A DNA stretch of 64,000 bases from Clavulina sp. PMI_390 (taxonomy: Eukaryota > Basidiomycota > Agaricomycetes > Cantharellales > Hydnaceae): positions 68,126 through 132,125 of the forward strand of contig WIDE01000077.1 in assembly GCA_015039315.1 (NCBI GenBank). The letters are read 5' to 3'. A model generated the notes under the pieces. That model was not told the DNA's origin. It searched no databases and worked only from the letters and a program-made list of their open reading frames with translations. The position numbers and the translations under genes were made by a program. Position 1 is the stretch's first letter. Every line of letters begins with the position of its first letter. Below, piece after piece: positions 13,019-24,678 of this stretch.

Positions 13019-13849
13019 CTATCGAAGCTTGTGATAGGAATCCGTTTTGCAAGGATGGAATGCTGGTGGGTTTGGAGGTGCTGGTGGTCAACGACTAGCA
13101 TGGATCAAGGTCCTCAGATTTATAGTAGCAGCCTGAGCTTCCCTGCCCCAAGCTGTCACTCTTCTACGAGACATGAAGGGATGGTAGCGCAGTCGTCGAG
13201 CAACTCCACGCAGCTCTGGAATCGAAGGTAGATAACGTTCGCCAAGCGTGAGTCATGCAACGCATGCAAATCCCTATAATTCAAGTTCTGACACTGGAAT
13301 GGCCTCGGCCATTGCTGCCTGATGGCCGTTCGAGATGTCCACTGAGAATGTTCCCAAATCTAGCCAAATTTCAATCACACAAATCTCGTCTCCACGGCAT
13401 TGTCTAGCTTAAATGCACTCAAAATCCCTGGTCACTCCAATTAGCGCCCTGGCCCTGGATCCGCTGTTCCTGCAGACATGTGGATCGCAACCCGATCCTC
13501 TTGGCCCATGAGTCACGAACCAGGCCGTTGCGCGCAGAAGCAGTCATATGGAACACAGTGAATCATTTACAACCATCACCCGGTCATTGTGGGACACCAA
13601 CAATCTCGTTCTCCCGCGATAGTTCACGCCACGGGTTCATCTAGGGTATCTACGACAAATAGTTTTTCCGTTTGCGAATATGGCGGGATATCGTAATCTG
13701 GCCGTTGTACTGGATATGACCTCTCATGAGTCCTTCTCATTCAGCTTCGTAGGAGATAAATTCCCCTTTTAGCGGGAGTTGACTCCTCTATGAAGTAGTC
13801 GAGGCCCGAGGCCATGGAAAGTCCACACGGACTCGGGGTTGCCCTCACA
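13019..13849. other. Spacer between units 6 and 5
   Basis: This 831-nt spacer should hold the unit 5 promoter and the unit 6 3' UTR. No conserved motif, repeat or coding frame was recognised. Confidence 0.5.
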
Positions 13850-15974
13850 TCAGACGGAAAGCGAGCTGGCTGCGGCGATGAGAGTGCTTTTTAGTGCCAC
13901 AGGGGCTTCAACTGGGAGCAAGCGTGCAAAGCGCAGGGTTAGCCATCTCACTGCGAGGCAGCAGAGGTCATCCAGAATGGGAATGAGGCTCACCCCATGC
14001 TGGACACATCAATATAATACCATCAAGGAGATCGAGGAGTAGTTCAAGTGAATGGAAATAGTTGATCGATAGCGCAGCGTTTGCTTTCGTTTCGGTTCCC
14101 TGAAGTTCCCGAGCAATTATACGGATGGCATTCATAATGTGAACCTATGTAGAAGGCAATGAGCCGCAGCCATTGAGTAGAAATGGAAGCAGGCACACTG
14201 ACGACGTTGATCAAGCCTAAGTGAGGACGCTGGTGTTTTCTAGCAATGGCGGAGATATCTACCAGCGCTTGTAGGCACTTGAACATCTTCGCCTTGGACT
14301 CTACATGATGGGCCGACCATAGGCTATGTAGAATGAGTCCACTCCCATAAAGCGTGACATGCCCGAGAACAATATGGGGACTAAGCGCCGTAGAAGCTTT
14401 GAGAGATCGAAGCTCATAAGAGTCATATAGTGGAGGAAAAGAGGCTTGCTGCACGTCGATCTGGACTTCAATATTCGAATACTCGTCCTCTAGACCGATG
14501 GGTCCATTTGCTGGAGCAGTTGAAACTTTTCCTCAGAGCTAATGCGAAACGTAATAGAATAGAAGGCATACCAGCAATGGATCGGGCAAAATTCTGCACG
14601 CGCTCGAAAGTATTCGTGGCCAACACCTTGAGGTAGAGGTCCAAGCGCCACAGTTCTTCAGCAGTCATTGACGCCTATGAGAGCCAGTCAATGGACAGTA
14701 TAGTGAAACAGAACAGCGCCAACCTTGCCATCTTCGAATTTGAGAGAAGCTTCATGTGATATGGGGGACCATTTATCATCGTAACGGAACATAGGGGGAT
14801 ATCCACACAGGAGGGGAAAGGTTTGACCCCCAATATAGAGCGAATGCGCTAACCGGACTCGATCATCTGCGTCCAGTTTGCTCGTAGCAAATGGTAGAAG
14901 ATATTCGTTAGACTTTGAGTCATCGCTTGCACCGAAGGAACCATTGGGGAGGCTCAGACCACATGCTATAGCGAAGTGGGCAGTGGCGCCGGCCATTGCC
15001 AAGCATTCCACCAGCCGCCGCTCCCGCCCAAAGAAGACCCCTAGAATAATGCTTGCCCACAAGAAATGCGTAGGACGATCGGCAAACATCAGGGAGTCCT
15101 GGAGGAAACGGCGAGTGCGCTCAAGAAAATACGGCTTAAAGGAGGCTAGTCCACCTCCGTTGCTAGCACATGCGCCAAGGTAACAGGCGTTCAATAAGCA
15201 TGGATGGATGGAATCCTGGTGGGAGGGAGGAAGAGATAGGCAGCGAACGAAGTGTGGAATATCGGCTAGGAAGTAGTAGTGTGATGAATATTGAAGAAAC
15301 AAGTTGATTCTGTTGAAGGAGGCATCAATGGAAACAATCCCTCCGAACGAGATAGATGATACACACAAGTGGATAGACAATTCAGGGGAAATTTCTTCCA
15401 GCCCCTCGGAGCGATGGAAGCGAAGCTCCTCTTCAACAATCACCTGTAGAGCCGAGAGTTCTCCCATGGTAACATTATCGCCCAGGACTACACTGAATCG
15501 CTGTCGGGGGTCGCTTTCTTCAGAACTAACATGCTGTAGTGGGTAAATTTGGTCGAGTAGCTGAGGGTCCGGTAGGCGCCCTAAGCGTCTGGTTCTGTCT
15601 AAGAGCCGTTCGCGCGCCAGAGAGATGTTATGTGCCGAAGATAGAGTTAATCTAGAGAGGATAATCTCGAGTTCTAAAACGCGCGCTTCAAGAGCCTTAG
15701 TTATTGGGATGGCCTTGGCAACTCCAACGGGGTACGAGCATGTTTTGCGGTGACGGTCGCAGCGAAGGCACTTGGGTTTCGTACCATCACATTTCTAACG
15801 GCAGAGTGAGATTGTGTGTCAAATCCAGTATTCAATAGAGAGTGAAGTAGTGCAAGGATAACAAGACTGAAATGTTCACGAAGACCGAAGAGATGAATAA
15901 GCGGTAAGGAGAATAAGAGGATGTACCATCTTTTGCCTTCGACACTCAAAACATGCAGCTCCTCTGGCCAGCAT
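13850..15974 (-). CDS. Zn2Cys6 transcription factor, array unit 6
   Basis: Exons 15974-15927, 15794-15367, 15309-14724, 14674-14572, 14510-14203, 14144-13994 and 13911-13850, giving 561 residues. An ATG directly upstream (15977) is in frame; the second was chosen because it aligns with the family start (MLARGAAC). The zinc-cluster loop is RRQKMK, followed by DGTKPKCLRC, in which Ser of the usual CSRC is Leu. Intron 2 (15366-15310, 57 nt) is a multiple of three and has no stop, so an unspliced message would still be read through. Exon 5 ends RKHQRPHLGLINVV, mixing features of units 1-5 with those of units 8-12. Confidence 0.85.
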
Positions 15975-16695
15975 CATTTATATAATCTGGTAGTCTGAGC
16001 ACCGTTAGTCAACGCTTCTGTCGATTCACGGCACCACCAGCACTGGGCATAGCTGCAACTGAGATGACTTCGGGGGTATGAACAAAAACCCTGCGGCTTT
16101 AGGATAACTTGGGTCTCATTACTCACCACGTGCCCCGAAAGTGCTGCCCAAGGCAAGGCTCAAAAGCAGTGAAGTGTTTGCGTTTGTGTACGTAAGAAGG
16201 AACACGTCATGTGCCCAGCTAATGCAATTCACTCTGCTTCCCACGGTTGAGCCACCAAATATTTTAGTCATTCCCTTGGGTTCCGAGGACACCTTAGGTT
16301 AGCGTATAAACGACTTGCTATATTGCACGAAGTAATGGTGTTATGCCACCATCAAACTTTCCATAGTAGTCATCTGGCATCTCATCTGATCGCTGCTTCT
16401 ATAGATCAACCCGATTCGATCGTGCAGGGATGATGCCAGAAGATCTAAGAGCCATCAAAGAAATAATTATCTAAATTGCGGGGGCGGCTATTACTACACG
16501 ACTAGAGCCGAGAGCGACCGCGGTGGGAAGTATTATTAACATGATGTGCTCCCTAGATATCGTGTAGCTCGATCACCATACATGTAATGAAAGCAAACAG
16601 CAAAAAGACTGAATAAATGTCATGATCATTGATGCAAGAGAAAGGTTTCCGCAATGGCAATAGTCAAGGGCAGCATCACAGCCTAGATATTGAAG
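15975..16695. other. Spacer between units 7 and 6
   Basis: This 721-nt spacer holds CACGTG at 16127-16132 next to a donor-like GTGAGT on the minus strand, about 155 nt upstream of the unit 6 start. Otherwise nothing was recognised. Confidence 0.5.
16121..16132 (-). promoter_or_regulatory. CACGTG plus donor-like GTGAGT upstream of unit 6
   Basis: On the minus strand the sequence reads CACGTG followed at once by GTGAGT. The same CACGTG-plus-donor arrangement lies at nearly the same distance (about 155 nt) upstream of units 8 and 13. It may be the 3' end of a non-coding first exon with a 5' UTR intron, or an E-box-like promoter element. The two readings cannot be separated from sequence alone. 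Confidence 0.45.
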
Positions 16696-18746
16696 CTATT
16701 GACCATTTAGCGAACTGGCTGTGGCAGTAAGAGTGCGCCTAAACGTGACCAGGCCATTGGCTTTATCAGTGAAATGAACGATGTGAGGTGTCGATGATAA
16801 ATATGCCAGGTTCTGAGTGCAGGGAACACTTACCCCATGCTGGGAACAATACTGTAACATCATCAAGGAAATCGAGCATTAGTTCGATGGAAGAGCAGTA
16901 ATTGGTTAACAATGAAGGTGATCGGTTTGCTTTCGAGTGCTGGATTTCTTGAGAAATGACACGGATAGCGTTCATCATATGAACCTACACATAACGGATG
17001 AGTTGTTGTTTTTGAAAACCTAATTAAAAATAAGGAGTGCTTACGGCGTTTGCTAGGCCTAGGTACAGGCGCCTCTGCCCAGGGTCATGGGCGCTGGTGC
17101 AAATGTCTATGAGAGCTTGTGTGCATTCCAGCATCTTTGCCCTGGATTCCGAGTTATGATTCGCGAGAGAGCTGTGTAAGACCAGTCCACTACCATAGAG
17201 CATGATGTGCCCAAATATGGTATGGGGGTTGAGCGTGCCAGAGGCTTTGAGAGGTCGAAGCCTCTGCGGGTCGTAAAGTGGAGGTAAGGACGCTTGTTGG
17301 GTATGAATGTGGGTTTCAAGGGTCAAATATTCATCGGGTAGGCTCAGTTGGATGGTTTCTGTTGGGGCTGCATTGAAAATAAGATAAAGGAGAAATTGAA
17401 ATGCGACTTACTAGCAACGGATCGAGCGAATTCCTTCGCTTGCTCAAACGTCTTGGTAACCCCAATTCTAAGGTATAGATCTGAATTCCAGAGCTCATTC
17501 ACAGTTGCTGAGACCTGGCATACGCGTTTTAGTAACAGGAATAACATCAGTATGGAATAGAACGAGCCTCTCCATTTTGATATGCCTCCTTGGAGACCAG
17601 TGGCCACCGAGTTTTGTCGGAGAGCATCGAAGGGTATCCAGAAAAAAAGGGAAAGACTTGGCTGCCAGCATATATCGAGTGCGCCAATCGGATTCGGTCA
17701 TCTGCCTCGCCCTCGTCCTTGGGAGGTGGCAAAAGATGCTGGTTAGTGGCTAAATAAGCATGCTGCCTCATCGAATCACCAGGAATATCTAGCCCACAAG
17801 CGAAAGCAAAGCAAGCAGTAGCGCTGGCTGATGCTAAACACTCTACTAGCCGCCGCTCCTTGGCAAGGAAACACACAAAATGAGACTCGCCCATAGGAAA
17901 TGAGTTGGCCGGTCGACAAACATAAGGGATTGTTGGAGGAAATAACGAGTCCGCTGGAGGAAGAAGGATTCGAATATCGTCAAGCCACCTCCATTGCTCG
18001 CGCATGCTGCAAGGTAACAAGCATTTAGCAGGCAGGGATGGATGGAATTTGGGTCAGAGGAGGATCTTGATAGCGAAGCCATGAAGCAGGGTATGTTCAT
18101 CAAGAAGTAGAAGTGTGAACGGTATGGGAGAAACAAGTTGATTCTGCTCAACCGTTCTCAATAGGAATTACCATGTCGCGCATGAAAGGTGACACATACA
18201 GGTTGATCGAGAGGGAGAGTGGCAATTCCTCGAATTCAGCCAAGTTACACGATAGCAACTCCTGCTCAATGGCTGTTTGGATAGCATAAGGGTCTCGCGT
18301 GGCCGGGTCCTTTTCCAGAAATCCTCGACTAGCATCAGGAAACCTCCTCCATTTCGGCGCGCTGCCCAAACGCTCAATTCTTTCAGCAAGTCGAGCAGAC
18401 GCTAAGGATAGGTTATGGGCCGAAGATAGGGTTAATCGGTGAACCGTTCTCTCCAGCTCCAAGACACGAGCTTCAAGTGCAGCAACGACTGGGGTACGCG
18501 GAGCGACCCAGACGCCGCCAGAACGATAATGACATTCTTTGCAGCGGTGAGTGCAGCTAGAACAACGAGGCTTCAGCCCGTCACATCTCTAGAGAAGGAG
18601 CACGATTAGGCGTCATCCACAAGAATAGTATGTCACGGTAAATTGAAGAAAGACAAGACCGTCCGGGAATCGACCGGAAGCCCCCGGCATTACTAAGCAT
18701 TTGGTGGGACGTACAAGTTTTCTCATGCAGCCCCTTTGTCCAACAT
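16696..18746 (-). pseudogene. Zn2Cys6 transcription factor, array unit 7, broken copy
   Basis: Exon 1 starts normally at 18746 (MLDKGAA) but meets TGA immediately. About 27 extra bases separate the start from the CRGL remnant near 18690, and no good donor follows, so the first two zinc cysteines are not encoded. Exon 2 (18588-18200) is intact and encodes RCDGLKPRCSSC. Exon 3 (18143-17568) is 576 nt, out of phase because one base is missing near 17866-17872: the family FFAKERR is split between two frames (LILCVSLP and FLAKERRLVE). Its donor reads GCTCGT, as in unit 2. Exons 4-7 (17514-17412, 17358-17045, 16984-16834, 16760-16696) look normal. Two or three independent lesions make a functional product unlikely. 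Confidence 0.78.
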
Positions 18747-19380
18747 TGTGTCTGGCACAAACGATGCTTAAGCCCACAAATTCGAGCCGCGGGCCCGCTT
18801 CTACTCCCCGAACGCCACTGAAACTTGTGAACTTAGCAAGCCAACTACTGACGGTTGCTTTGGGGGGTGTGTTAACTTACCCTGTCCCGACGAAGGCAAT
18901 AGTCCAATGATTAGGACTATGAGTTAGGCGTCGTCGTTCTCTCCACGAGTACCAAGCTACTTGAAGTAATCAACCTTCGGCCATGACTGCCCATATCAGA
19001 TCTACACTGCTATATATACACTTCAACCAAATCTCGTATCAAACTGCGGCGGCAATTTACAGGCGCCAAATTGGTAACCTGTGCTAGACTGGCGTAAAAG
19101 GGCTAATCTATCTATTATAGTGCCAGGTGTCCCCGCTGCATTCGATGACTCGGAACAAAGAGTCTCACTTTTATTGCGCTGTGATTAGGCTAGGCAGCGA
19201 AGCTAGGAAAGCGTTACATCACAGTCAAATTCATCAGAGCGGCCGACAGTGATTAGCGATGTAGCTAACGAGCGCGGAGACAGCCCATTGGAGGAACTTT
19301 TGCTGTGAGGGATGTCCCCCCATATCCCAAGTACCATGACACCCTTCCAGATGTTGATATGTGCCGGGTAGATATATATG
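18747..19380. other. Spacer between units 8 and 7
   Basis: This 634-nt spacer holds a donor-like GTAAGT on the minus strand at 18880-18875, about 130 nt upstream of the unit 7 start. The upstream element therefore survives although the gene is broken. No coding sequence was recognised. Confidence 0.45.
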
Positions 19381-21494
19381 TCAATTTGACAACGAAGTTG
19401 CTGCAACGACAAGAGTATCCTTCAACGATGAAAGAGTATCCACTGGATAGAGCAACCATCGGAAAATGAGTAGCATCAGTCGTTGAATCTTCGGAGAGCA
19501 CAGGAGAGAAATGCTCACCCCATGCCGGGAAAGCGATCATAGTTGCATCCATAAAGTCAAGAAGCAACTCGAGAGAACGGCAATAGCTGACTGATAAATC
19601 AGCACGTTCTCTTGTTTCGGCCCGCCGAAGTTCGCAAGCAATAACGCGCGCAGCATTCATGATATGGATCTATAGGGATGCTATGAGCCAATCTTGTAAG
19701 CAAAGAGTAGAGGGGGGCGCACCATGTTCAACAAACCTAAGCGTGGGCGATTATACTCTTGAGCATAGACGGAGATGTCTACGAGCGCTTGTAAGCACTC
19801 AATCATCTTGGCTCTTGACTCGGGGTGGTTCGCCGCCCACAAACTATGCAAGATCAATCCACTCCCATAAAGCGTAACGTGGCCGAGAACAGACTGGGAG
19901 CTGAAGGTACTGGGTGCCTCGAGTGATCCGGAGCCATATGACTCATTGATGGGGGGAAAGGATGCGCGTTGTAGATCAATTTGGGTCTCGAGGGAGATGT
20001 ATTCTTCCGCTCGTCCCTTCTCTCCATTCACTAATGCAATCGAGGTAACTTTCGAGGTCGAACGGCATGAAGAAGGAATTCGATAGCGTACTGGTAACGG
20101 ATCGAGCAAATTCCTTCACCCGCTCAAACATGTTTGTGACGAGTACCCTGAGGTACAGTTCCAAACGCCATTGCTCATTTGCAACCATTGATACCTGGCG
20201 GGAGATGCCATTAACAGATGGAATAGTAGCTTGGGACAGAACATACCTTTCCATCTTGGAGCCTGAGCGAAGCCTCCTGAGATATGGGTGACCAACAATC
20301 CTCGAACGGAAATGTTGGTGGGTATCCACACAGCTGCGGAAATGCTTGGATCCCGAGATAGATTGCATGTGACAGCCGTACTCGATCATCAGCTTCATCT
20401 GCGTCTATTGGTGAGGGAAGAAGGTTGTCGTTGGTGATAGAGTTATTATGCTGGCTCACAGGACTCCCTGGGAGGCTCAGACCACACGCTACCGCAAAGT
20501 GAGTGGCAGCGCTAGCTGTGGTGATCGATTCAAGCAACCTCCGTTCTTTGGCAAAGAAAACCGATAGAACAACATTCGCCCACAGGAAGTGGGTGATACG
20601 ATCAGCGAACATGAGGGATTGCTGGAGGAACCGGCGGGTGCGCCGAAGAAAGAGAGGTTTGAATTGAGTTAACTCGCCCCCTTGGTTGGTGCATGCGGCG
20701 AGGTAGCAAACATTCAGCAGGCAAGGGTGAATGGAGTCTGGATGTGACGAGGGTAGAGAAACACGGCGAACAAAATGAGGAACGTCGACAAGGAAATAAT
20801 AGACAGCGTGAGACGGAAGAAATAGCTCGATTCTGCCAAGAGAGCGTTAGCGTTATTGATCGGGTATAATTTTTGCCACATACAGGTGGAGGGACAACGA
20901 CAGCGGCAGCTCCTCCAATCCCTCTATTTCTGTTGGGCTATACGAGCAGAGCTGCTTTTCCACGATCTTCTGAATAGCTGAGAGATCTGTTGTGCTGGTA
21001 TCCTCGCCGAGACCCTTGCTTCTTCGGCCCTCAGCTTCACTGTTCTTACCACCAGGATGTACTAACTGTAATGTTGACTTTGCCAAACGAAGGGATGATA
21101 TCGGCTGGGCGAGATTCCCCAAGCGTCCGATTCTCTCCAGCAGCCGGGCTGAGGCCAGAAAAAGGTTGTGGGTTGAAAGGAGCGTTAACTTGAGGGTAAC
21201 TAACTCAAGCTCTAGAACGCGCGCTTCAAGGGTGTCCGATGCTCGCCGCCGCCGAGCGACGCCGGATGGATAAACACACTCTTCGTGAAGCTTGTGGCAG
21301 CGACCACAGTACGGTTTCAAGCCATTACATTTCTATGGATGTGTTGGAGTCAGGACTGGAACCTGATATGCGGGAGCGAAGAAATAAAACAACCAGAAGA
21401 CGAGATGAAGGAAATGAATGTAGCAACGGGTAGACGGTGCACGCACCACTTTGTGTTTCCGACATCGTAGGCACGCAGCCCCTCTGTCTAACAT
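19381..21494 (-). CDS. Zn2Cys6 transcription factor, array unit 8
   Basis: Exons 21494-21447, 21332-20884, 20832-20247, 20194-20092, 20030-19723, 19669-19519 and 19442-19381, giving 568 residues. The zinc-cluster loop is RKHKVK, and Cys3 is followed by Asn instead of Asp (KCNGLKPYCGRC). Lys-Cys-Asp is the usual DNA-contact motif, so binding may differ. From this copy on, exon 2 ends with the EKQLCSYSPTEIEGLEELP type and exon 3 has LAACTNQGG, marking the second family block (units 8-12). Exon 6 starts IHIMNAARVIAC. The frame is intact. Confidence 0.85.
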
Positions 21495-22573
21495 AGTCCT
21501 GAGAAGTGAATCGTGCTCGACTCTGCGGCCGACTCAAGGGGTCCGGTACTGTTGTTCCCCGGCAGCTTTTCAATATGGCCTTGTAATGATCTAAAAGTTG
21601 AAATTTCGTTATCACAGGGCATCCTGACGTCCTTGTGATACAAACACCTACCACGTGCCCAGGAAATATTGTTTGTAGTTGAACTGGTGGGATGGGATCA
21701 CGATGTGGGTCGAGAGTGCAGCAGTTGTCAGCAACGATTCACGCACCCTGTTTTTTGCTGAGGTAATTCAGAGGATGCTCCTAATCGAATACAGGATTCC
21801 AAATGATTGCTTTTCAATGTTTCCCAAGCTAGTGGTTACGTTTGCGATTGTTGGCAATTGTCCGATAGGGGTCGGAGTCGATAACGGAGTAGGAATCTAG
21901 TAAGTTGAAAGGGTCGGCCGGATAGCCCCATCCAGTTATGCACCTTCCATTGTGGGGAGCCTTTGGAGGAGAGAGGTATTGCTGCGAAGAACGAGATGGC
22001 CGATTCTCACGGCCCGGGCAAGCCGCCAGCTGCCTGTGCCTAATCTGACCTATCCTGCGCTTGAACAACGCAGTCATTCCTGTAGATATTTTGTTCAATG
22101 AATTGTTGAGGTCTCAGCTCTGGCCGCATTGCAATCTTTTGCCTACCGTTGCTCCATCTGGATGGCTGCTTGCCATAGGGTCGTTATAAATCGTATCTAA
22201 TCGGTCCCCAGATCCTAGACAATCGTTCTCTGTTCATCATACATATCGTGGTACCAAGCGTCAAAGAGACCATATTTGTCAATGCTATCAAAAGTCAAAG
22301 CGCGACCCTAAGTGGACATTGCGTCTCCCATCTCACAAGCTGTTTGCTTGTTATCAACACCATCTGGCCGTCCCGCGCCATCACCCCCTTCCAGAGGGCA
22401 GAAGCAAGTTGACAGAAACAAAGAACCACGATCCGAAAAACCGACATTTGTCCTTGCTACAAGACACCAAAATTAACAGAGGGCGCTGGTGGGTGATGGC
22501 GTTGGGTGGCATAACTGGTTTTTCCTGCAGGTACCTTCGCTATACGCGGCTGAATGGATCAGAATCCAAGGCC
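21495..22573. other. Spacer between units 9 and 8
   Basis: This 1079-nt spacer holds CACGTG at 21652-21657 next to a donor-like GTAGGT (21651-21646), about 157 nt upstream of the unit 8 start. The remaining sequence carries no recognisable gene. Confidence 0.5.
21646..21657 (-). promoter_or_regulatory. CACGTG plus donor-like GTAGGT upstream of unit 8
   Basis: On the minus strand CACGTG is followed directly by GTAGGT, and CTTCTCAG lies just before the start codon, suggesting a 5' UTR intron of about 150 nt. It has the same layout and distance as at units 6 and 13. Confidence 0.45.
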
Positions 22574-24678
22574 TTATCTTGCCAACGAGGCTGCTGCAGC
22601 GGTGAGCGTATCCTTTAGTGCTAGAAAGGAATCCGCTGGATGGGATGTTCACAGGAAAAGAAATCAGCTGTGGAAGGTAACAGGCGGTAAAATGACTACT
22701 TACCCCACGCCGGGAAAAACACTAGAGTAGCATCCATAAAATCGAGAAACAATTCGATAGAATGGCAGTAGGTGACTGATAGATTTATATTGTCTCTTGT
22801 TTCTGATCGTCCAAGTTCGCGAGCAGTAAGGCGAGCAGCATTCATTATGTGGACCTGTAGAGAACGCATAAGCTACTATCAATGAGTTCAAACACAAAAG
22901 CAGATACGTACTAGATTCGTCAAACCTAAGCGTGGACGTCCACGCTCTCGAGCGGAGGCAGATATTTTCACGAGTGCTTGTAAAGATTTGAGCATCTTAG
23001 CCCTTGACTCTGGATGGCGAGCTGACCATGCACTATGCAAGATCAGCTCGCCCCCATGAAGCGCAAGGTGTCCCAGAATAGTCTGGAGATCAAAGGCACT
23101 GGGGGTCTCAAGCGAACCAAGCCCACGCGCCCCGCAAAGCAAATCAAAAAATGCGTGCTGGTCGCGTATTTGTGTCTCCAGAGACAGATATTCGTCCTCT
23201 CGATTTTTGTCTCCACTCGCTAGAATCGTTCCAACAATTTGAAGAGAAGAAAATGACAATGGATTAATTAACAACTCACCAGTAATGGATCTAGCAAATC
23301 CCTTTACTCTCTCAACGGTGTTTGTGCCCAGTACCCTTCGATATAATTCTAAGCGCCAAAGCTCCTTTATGATCATCGATACCCACAGGCTGGTCTGTTC
23401 AGGAGAAAATATAACGAACCTTTGGGTGTTGGATTTTGAGCGAAGCCTCGCGCGAGGCAGGTGACCACCAATCTTCGTAGGGAAACGTTGGAGGGAACCC
23501 ACATAGCTGAGGGTATGCTTGCACCCCAAGATAGATTGCATGTGCAAGGCGTATTCGATCATCAGCCTCAGCTTTATCCTTGGGTGGGGGCAGTAAGCCT
23601 CCACTGGCAGGCGAGCTATCTTGTTCCATCACAGGGTTGCCGGGGAGGTTCAGACCGCATGCCACTGCGAATCGAGTGGCGGCACAAGCCGTCGTTATTG
23701 ATTCCAGTAATCGATGTTCTCTGAGATAGAATATCGATAAGACGAAATTGGCCCAGAGGAAGTGGGTCATACGATCAGCGAACATGAGAGATTGTTCGAG
23801 GAAACGGCGAGTGCGCTGGAGGAAGACGGGCACAAAGGGATTCAACTCTGCTCCGCCGCTCGTACACGCAGCAAGGTAGCAAGCATTCAATAAGCAGGGA
23901 TGAATCGAACGTGGGTGAGATGAGGGTAGAGAAACGCGGCGAATGAACCCGGGAACGTCAACGAAAAAGCAGTAGAGAGAGCGAGACGAAATAAAAAGGT
24001 GGATACTGCTCAAATAAGGTCAGCTCAATTCATTATCCAATCCAATAATCATATACATACAGATCAATTGATAATGAGAGCGGCAACGTTTCCAGTTCCT
24101 CTAGTTCTGTTAAATCATACGATGCAGCTGCTGTTCAACAGTCTTTGAGGCACCGGAGGGATCACTATTGTCGATTACAACGCCGCCATTTTGGCGATCA
24201 GTGTCATAGTCGTTATGATCAATGATTACTGGTTGGGAGTTTGGGGCAGCTATAGTGAGCGATTGCATGGTCTGAGGTTTCCCTAACCGCCCTATTTTTT
24301 CTAAGAGCCGGTTTGATGCTAAAGAGAGGTTGTGACTTGATGGGACGTTTAATTTATGGGTCATCAGCTCCAGCTCCAAGAGACGGGCTTCAACCCGGAG
24401 AGCTACTGCCGACCGTCGACGCTGAGCAACCCCAGACGAATAAATGCATTCTTTGCGAAAACGGGTGCAGCGAGAACAAGACGGCTTCAAAGCGTCGCAC
24501 TTCTAGAGATGCATCGGAATCAGACGTGGCTGCTAATATGCGGCGAAAAGAGACGGAGAGTAAAGGGAAACAACCAAAATCTTGGATCGAATCCAGTTTG
24601 GAAGATGGTAATCAGCCCACAAGCCCGTACCACTTTGAGGTTTCGACATTGTAGACAAGCGGCTCCTCTGCCCAACAT
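22574..24678 (-). pseudogene. Zn2Cys6 transcription factor, array unit 9, frameshifted
   Basis: Exons by alignment: 24678-24631, 24502-24061, 24005-23420, 23382-23280, 23219-22912, 22854-22704 and 22635-22574. The zinc cluster is complete (loop RNLKVK, then KCDALKP). In exon 2 one base is missing near 24120: other copies read QQL, one residue, then SYDL, whereas here the frame runs QQLHRMI to a stop at 24110; exon 2 is 442 nt, one short of the required phase. Intron 3 is only 37 nt and its acceptor reads GG instead of AG before the family VSM exon start. An upstream AG would keep frame but leave a 25-nt intron. The remaining exons are normal. A sequencing error could explain the single-base loss but not the acceptor as well. 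Confidence 0.72.

Noticed and set aside
14878..15183. Plus-strand open frame antisense to exon 3 of unit 6, with similar frames opposite exon 3 of other units
   Set aside because: It recurs only because exon 3 itself is conserved. The start, end and composition follow the sense codons, and no splice or domain evidence supports an antisense gene.
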